A stretch of DNA of 64,000 nt from Cyprinodon diabolis. Lineage: Eukaryota > Chordata > Actinopteri > Cyprinodontiformes > Cyprinodontidae. The notes under the pieces are model-generated. The model saw nothing but the letters and a program-made list of their open reading frames with translations, had not been told where the DNA came from and ran no database searches. A program made the translations under genes and the position numbers. The stretch is taken from the NCBI GenBank assembly GCA_030533445.1, contig CM060070.1, forward strand, positions 27,876,501-27,940,500. Reading direction: 5' to 3'. This document shows positions 60,304-64,000 of this stretch, piece after piece. The first letter of the stretch is position 1; every line of letters starts with the position of its first letter.

Positions 60304-61483
60304 GTAAGTATTGATTAATTGATTAATTAATTGATTGACTGCCTTCATTTAACATTTAGTTATTGCAAAAACATTTTAGAATATAAAAGCTTCAGATGTG
60401 GAAAATTACCCGGACGGGATTCATCTTAGCATGATAGTTGCTTTTATTTAAAAGAAAGCCAAAAACAGCATTTCAAGTAAATTTATCCCGTAGATTTCAC
60501 ATGAGATATTGTGCTGCTGAGATTTGCAGGGGCTACATTTTGGTTTGTTTACATGACTGAGCTGCCCTGTTTTAGGATCTCAGCCAGCTGTCACTGTGAC
60601 CTTGACTAATGAGATGAGAAGTGTGTTTTTTCAGCCTTTATTTAGAACTACATGTCTCTGGAGCCGGGGAGCTTTAGGGTATCTGTGTGTGATGGTCAGC
60701 CTGTCTCATTATTATTACTGGATGAGCAGCCACCACACCAGCCTTACTACCTCTGCAGATCTCTATCTCCCTTTTTTATGTGAGGCACCACTCTGTAAAG
60801 CATGAACATAGAGCTTACTGAAGGTCAGAGGCTGTTAAACTGGCAGATCACCATTCATTGACTAATTCATTTGCAGGCATGAATCTTAACAACAAAACAG
60901 CTGTCTTAGCACTGTCACACATATGAACATGAGCAAACAGATTGCCTTACCAGTGTTTATCTTCTAACATTCTTGTACATACTATAGAAAGAAGTACTTG
61001 ATGTACTTATACTCTGTGGCAATGAAACTTTTTGGCCAGTTTAATCACAGAGGTACCTTAAATAGCCCAACCGGTAAATGTCTAAAATATCAAAATCTAT
61101 CTATATTAAAAAGTTACAATTTTGTAACAAAAAAGCATGCATTGCACATGAAGATAATGTTTCTTAGATATTTTACTTCTGCAAGTTACTAATCAACAAC
61201 CCTGTTGTCACACAGACTTCTTCATCTGTGTTTTTTTTCTCTGTTTCAAATAGGGATAGAATATAATTTTGGTGATTAAACAATTTGCAAGACACAAAAT
61301 CTGACACAGTATGCAGATCTGGTATTTCAAAATAAGAGTTGAAGGAGGACAGTTGTCTGTACTATTAACAGATGGGTGAACGACACCTTCATGCATCATG
61401 TTTGGATTGCCAAACACTACAATTTTATGATGGAACCGACAAGAAATGTAGCCACCATAAATGCTGGAAAAGGTGCAGACAAA

Positions 61484-61508
61484 CAAACACACACACACAC
61501 ACACACAC
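61484..61508. repeat. (CA)n microsatellite
   Basis: A run of about a dozen CA units. Confidence 0.9.
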
Positions 61509-61879
61509 CCACAATGATTTTTGTGCAAAAACAAATGTAAGCCAAGTTCCTTCAAAACGGGGGCACAGACAGTTGTTTTTCGTTTGTGCTTTTTGCAATT
61601 CCAAATATTTGCAAAGCTTTCATGTCTGGAGGAGCAGCAGAATATTGTGCCATCTATTTTACATGACTTATTGGGCTTTAATACAGCACACAAAATGAAT
61701 ACACATTTCTGTGTATTTCTTTTATTTAGTTTGCTTGGAATTTGACTATTGCCACTGCCCTCAGCAGTAGCACATACTGCTTGATGCAGATTCTTAACAA
61801 TTCAATAATTTGAGCTGCATAGCGCATTATGGGATGTTCTGATGCGTCTATGGCTTGAATATCCCAAAGATGGACCTGA

Positions 61880-61960
<81 letters not shown>

Positions 61961-61971
61961 TGTATATATAT
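61880..61971. repeat. (TA)n microsatellite with CTGTA interruptions
   Basis: TA runs interrupted twice by TACTGTATATA, about 90 bp. Confidence 0.9.
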
Positions 61972-62107
61972 TTTAGCTTTTAAACAGTATTGTGAAATCA
62001 GAAGCCCGATTCAGTCTTGCTATCACCTACACATTTATTTTAGCTTCAGGGGAAAATCAGTGTCTACACAAGCAGAGTCTTACCTTTAGTAATGTAAATT
62101 AGCATTA

Positions 62108-63021
62108 AAGCTACAGTGTGTAATTTTCTGCGACATCTAACGTCCAGACTGCAGACCGCAGCAACATGAACATCTCCCCCCACCGCTTCTCCCCCCCAAC
62201 AGTACGGCGAGCGTTACGGGACAAAATGTCTTCCACGACGTCTGCATCACCTACCTTCTCAAGTGATGAGGTTTGTTTACATAGATAACTTTACAGATAG
62301 TATTTCATTAGTCTGTGTAGGGTATAGATTTCATGTAGACTTAAGATAATAAATATACCCGTTATTTTTTCTACATCGTTGTGACGTTTTGGTGAGCTGC
62401 TTTGCATGGTGATATAAACAGACAAAGTAATTGTAGTCATTAGTTTAACAGCGAGATTGTGTTCGCTGGAAGAATATATATTCCCCGTTTACAGAGTCCA
62501 AGTCTTGTTTGTGGCACGGGGGTTACAAGGCGAGGAAGAGGGAGAGGAAGAGAGGCCGGGGTGGGCGTGCAGCCAGGGCCAGGCGAGGGAGAGGTGCCAG
62601 CGGGTTGACTAGAGCAGAGGAGGAAAGGCTTGAAGATCTCCAAAGGAGCCGGAGAGAAGTAACCGAGGTATATATCCAGAAAATTATTTTACAGAAAATT
62701 ACTGAATCATTACCTGTGAAACGTCAGGGACGTTGCTGAATAAGTATACTGGAGAGTAACAGCATCATTACGCAGCATGTTATTGTAATGGGCGATCTCG
62801 CAATCGCTTGTTTGTTGGCTCTGCGCTGCCGTAGCGCAAAGATGTCTGCCTCCATGGCTGCGAGACCCGCTCCTATGTAATTATAAATAACGAATTCTAA
62901 GGCAACGCAAATATTAAGGTTAAGAGGCTGAGCTCGTAGATGATGATAAATAACATAGTTATGTATAATATATACAGTATAATATACTGTATATCCCTGT
63001 AATTATTACACACTGTAGCTT
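62108..63021 (+). mobile_element. TIR element with exon-like frame
   Basis: The inverted ends AAGCTACAGTGTGTAAT (62,108) and ATTACACACTGTAGCTT (ending 63,021, one extra base internally) enclose 0.9 kb. The start resembles a common fish DNA transposon terminus. No clear target duplication could be defined. The interior has a CpG-rich block and an arginine-rich exon-like frame. Confidence 0.65.
62497..62668 (+). pseudogene. Arginine-rich exon-like frame inside the TIR element
   Basis: Between an acceptor-like CCCCGTTTACAG (ending 62,496) and a donor-like GAG/GTATAT (62,669), the frame encodes KARKRERKRGRGGRAARARR, then TRAEEERLEDLQRSRREV. Earlier, a short frame at 62,227 starts MSSTTSASPTFSSDE and ends at GAG followed by GTTTGT, a weak donor. 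Together these resemble two small exons of a decayed transposase or other element-borne gene. No catalytic domain is visible and low complexity warns against over-reading it. Confidence 0.35.
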
Positions 63022-64000
63022 CAAGGATGTCTGTTTTGTTTTAAACAGCAACTTAAATCTTGATCATGCTATTTATCTTAACAGCTGCTGAAAGGAGGTT
63101 TGGGGAGAGGTTCATGGCTTTCTGTGAGGTGGACTTAATGGATGGTGGATGGTGTCTAAATTAGGGTTGCTGAGACATAGGGAGCAGGGGGGGCAGGATT
63201 TCACTTTCCTAAGTCTAGGTAGAGAACAGAATCCACTTCTCAGAAAAAGATGAATATGGGCCTTTCTTCTGATTCTTTCTTCACTTTCTTTCAGTTGACA
63301 GTCAGTAAAATTATTTTTATGTAAAAGGCAATTGAACACTCAAATAAACAAACAATAAATAAAACAACCAAAAAACAACAACCATGATTTAAGTTTCAAT
63401 AAGGTGGTAAAATGAATTTGTTACCAGAAGGGGGAAAAAAAACCCAGTCCATTCATATGATTTTGTTACCAGATTTAAGCCCACACAAGTTAATAATACT
63501 AGGGCTTTACATACATACCGGTACATATAAACACACACCAGCACCCACATACACACACACACATCCATTTGTCACAGACATCAGAGAAGTAGTTGAGTGA
63601 AAAAAAAAGGCAGGATTGTTTAAATAAGCCAACTTTGAGTTATTTTTAACATACTTCATCAGAGAAACAACTTGAAAACTATTTGAGTTTTAGGCTCTTT
63701 TCCATAAAGAAAACAAATAAAGGCAAGCAGAGCTTGACATTCCAGCCTGATTGTGGGAGAAAAGCGACGGTGACGTAGCGAAGATAACAGCCTGTAATCA
63801 GGCGTTTAGATATGGCGCTGCTTTATCACAAGTTTAGGTGAAAACTGGAATGCTAGAAAATGTCCTTCTTATGTCAACTTTTCAGTTGACAAGGGCTTGC
63901 AAGCAGGACATAGCAGATAAGACAAATCACATTTCAAAAGTTGACCTTACTAAATATTTTTTGTATATATTTTAAGAAATATAGGTGCAGAATAGAGCTT
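63022..64000. other. Unannotated right edge
   Basis: AT-rich, no recognised gene. Contains a CA-rich stretch (CATACACACACACACATCC) near 63,545-63,565. Confidence 0.45.

Larger units (their letters stand above)
60310..62100. other. Unannotated region with simple repeats
   Basis: No gene recognised. If 60,150-60,303 is an exon, this would be intron. Confidence 0.4.

Noticed and set aside
61208..61693. 161-codon minus-strand frame
   Set aside because: Contains a CVCVCVCV tract from the CA microsatellite and lacks any recognisable domain.

Overview
The window is vertebrate nuclear DNA, almost certainly from a teleost fish. It is AT-rich and intergenic to intronic, with no bacterial gene organisation. 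It is built mostly from repeats typical of ray-finned fish: Tc1-like transposons, hAT, PIF/Harbinger and other terminal-inverted-repeat (TIR) elements, L2-, Rex1- and RTE-type LINEs plus the 3' end of a LINE with a restriction-like endonuclease, Ty3/Gypsy remnants, tRNA-derived SINEs and microsatellites. The species cannot be told from the sequence.

Layout. 1-1054: a Tc1-like element on the minus strand, cut by the window edge and ending in a TA repeat. 1408-5572: an old L2 LINE (plus strand) split by a hAT element with a perfect 8-bp target-site duplication (TSD), itself split by an intact Tc1-like transposon with identical 202-bp inverted repeats. 5573-6462: the 3' end of a LINE with a restriction-like endonuclease, running into 6463-7961, an uninterrupted 1.5-kb (ATCT)n array. 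8.2-13 kb: three non-autonomous hAT elements, two keeping remnants of a transposase exon, and one repeat with an inverted end. 14.4-22.6 kb: mostly unannotated DNA with more nested hAT or TIR elements, two SINEs and a CpG island at 22.2-22.65 kb that may be the promoter of a minus-strand gene. 25-27.4 kb: an RTE LINE relic inside a Tc1 relic. 27.7-29.3 kb: a strand-asymmetric unclassified block. 34-35 kb: Rex1 LINE relic. 36.2-40.5 kb: Ty3/Gypsy fragments in opposing orientations. 41.7-45.7 kb: a nearly complete L2 LINE (minus strand) carrying a 203-bp hAT MITE. 46.5-47.7 kb: PIF/Harbinger element. 51.8-55.6 kb: two decayed Tc1 copies in opposite orientation. 58.7-59.4 kb: a third truncated Tc1. 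62.1-63.0 kb: a TIR element with an exon-like arginine-rich reading frame.

Host genes. No complete host gene can be named. Three weak host signals exist: the CpG island with a possible first exon (minus strand, 22.6 kb), a splice-flanked 56-codon frame with one internal stop (minus strand, 15.07-15.24 kb) and a clean 154-bp candidate exon (plus strand, 60.15-60.30 kb). The rest looks like intron or intergenic sequence.

Functionally, the only gene that looks able to make a working protein is the Tc1-like transposase at 2801-3805. The L2 at 41.7-45.7 kb is close to intact but has two frameshifts and an insertion. No previously undescribed biological system was found. The most notable features are the extreme microsatellite, the datable nested insertions, the apparently intact transposon and a few candidate exons.
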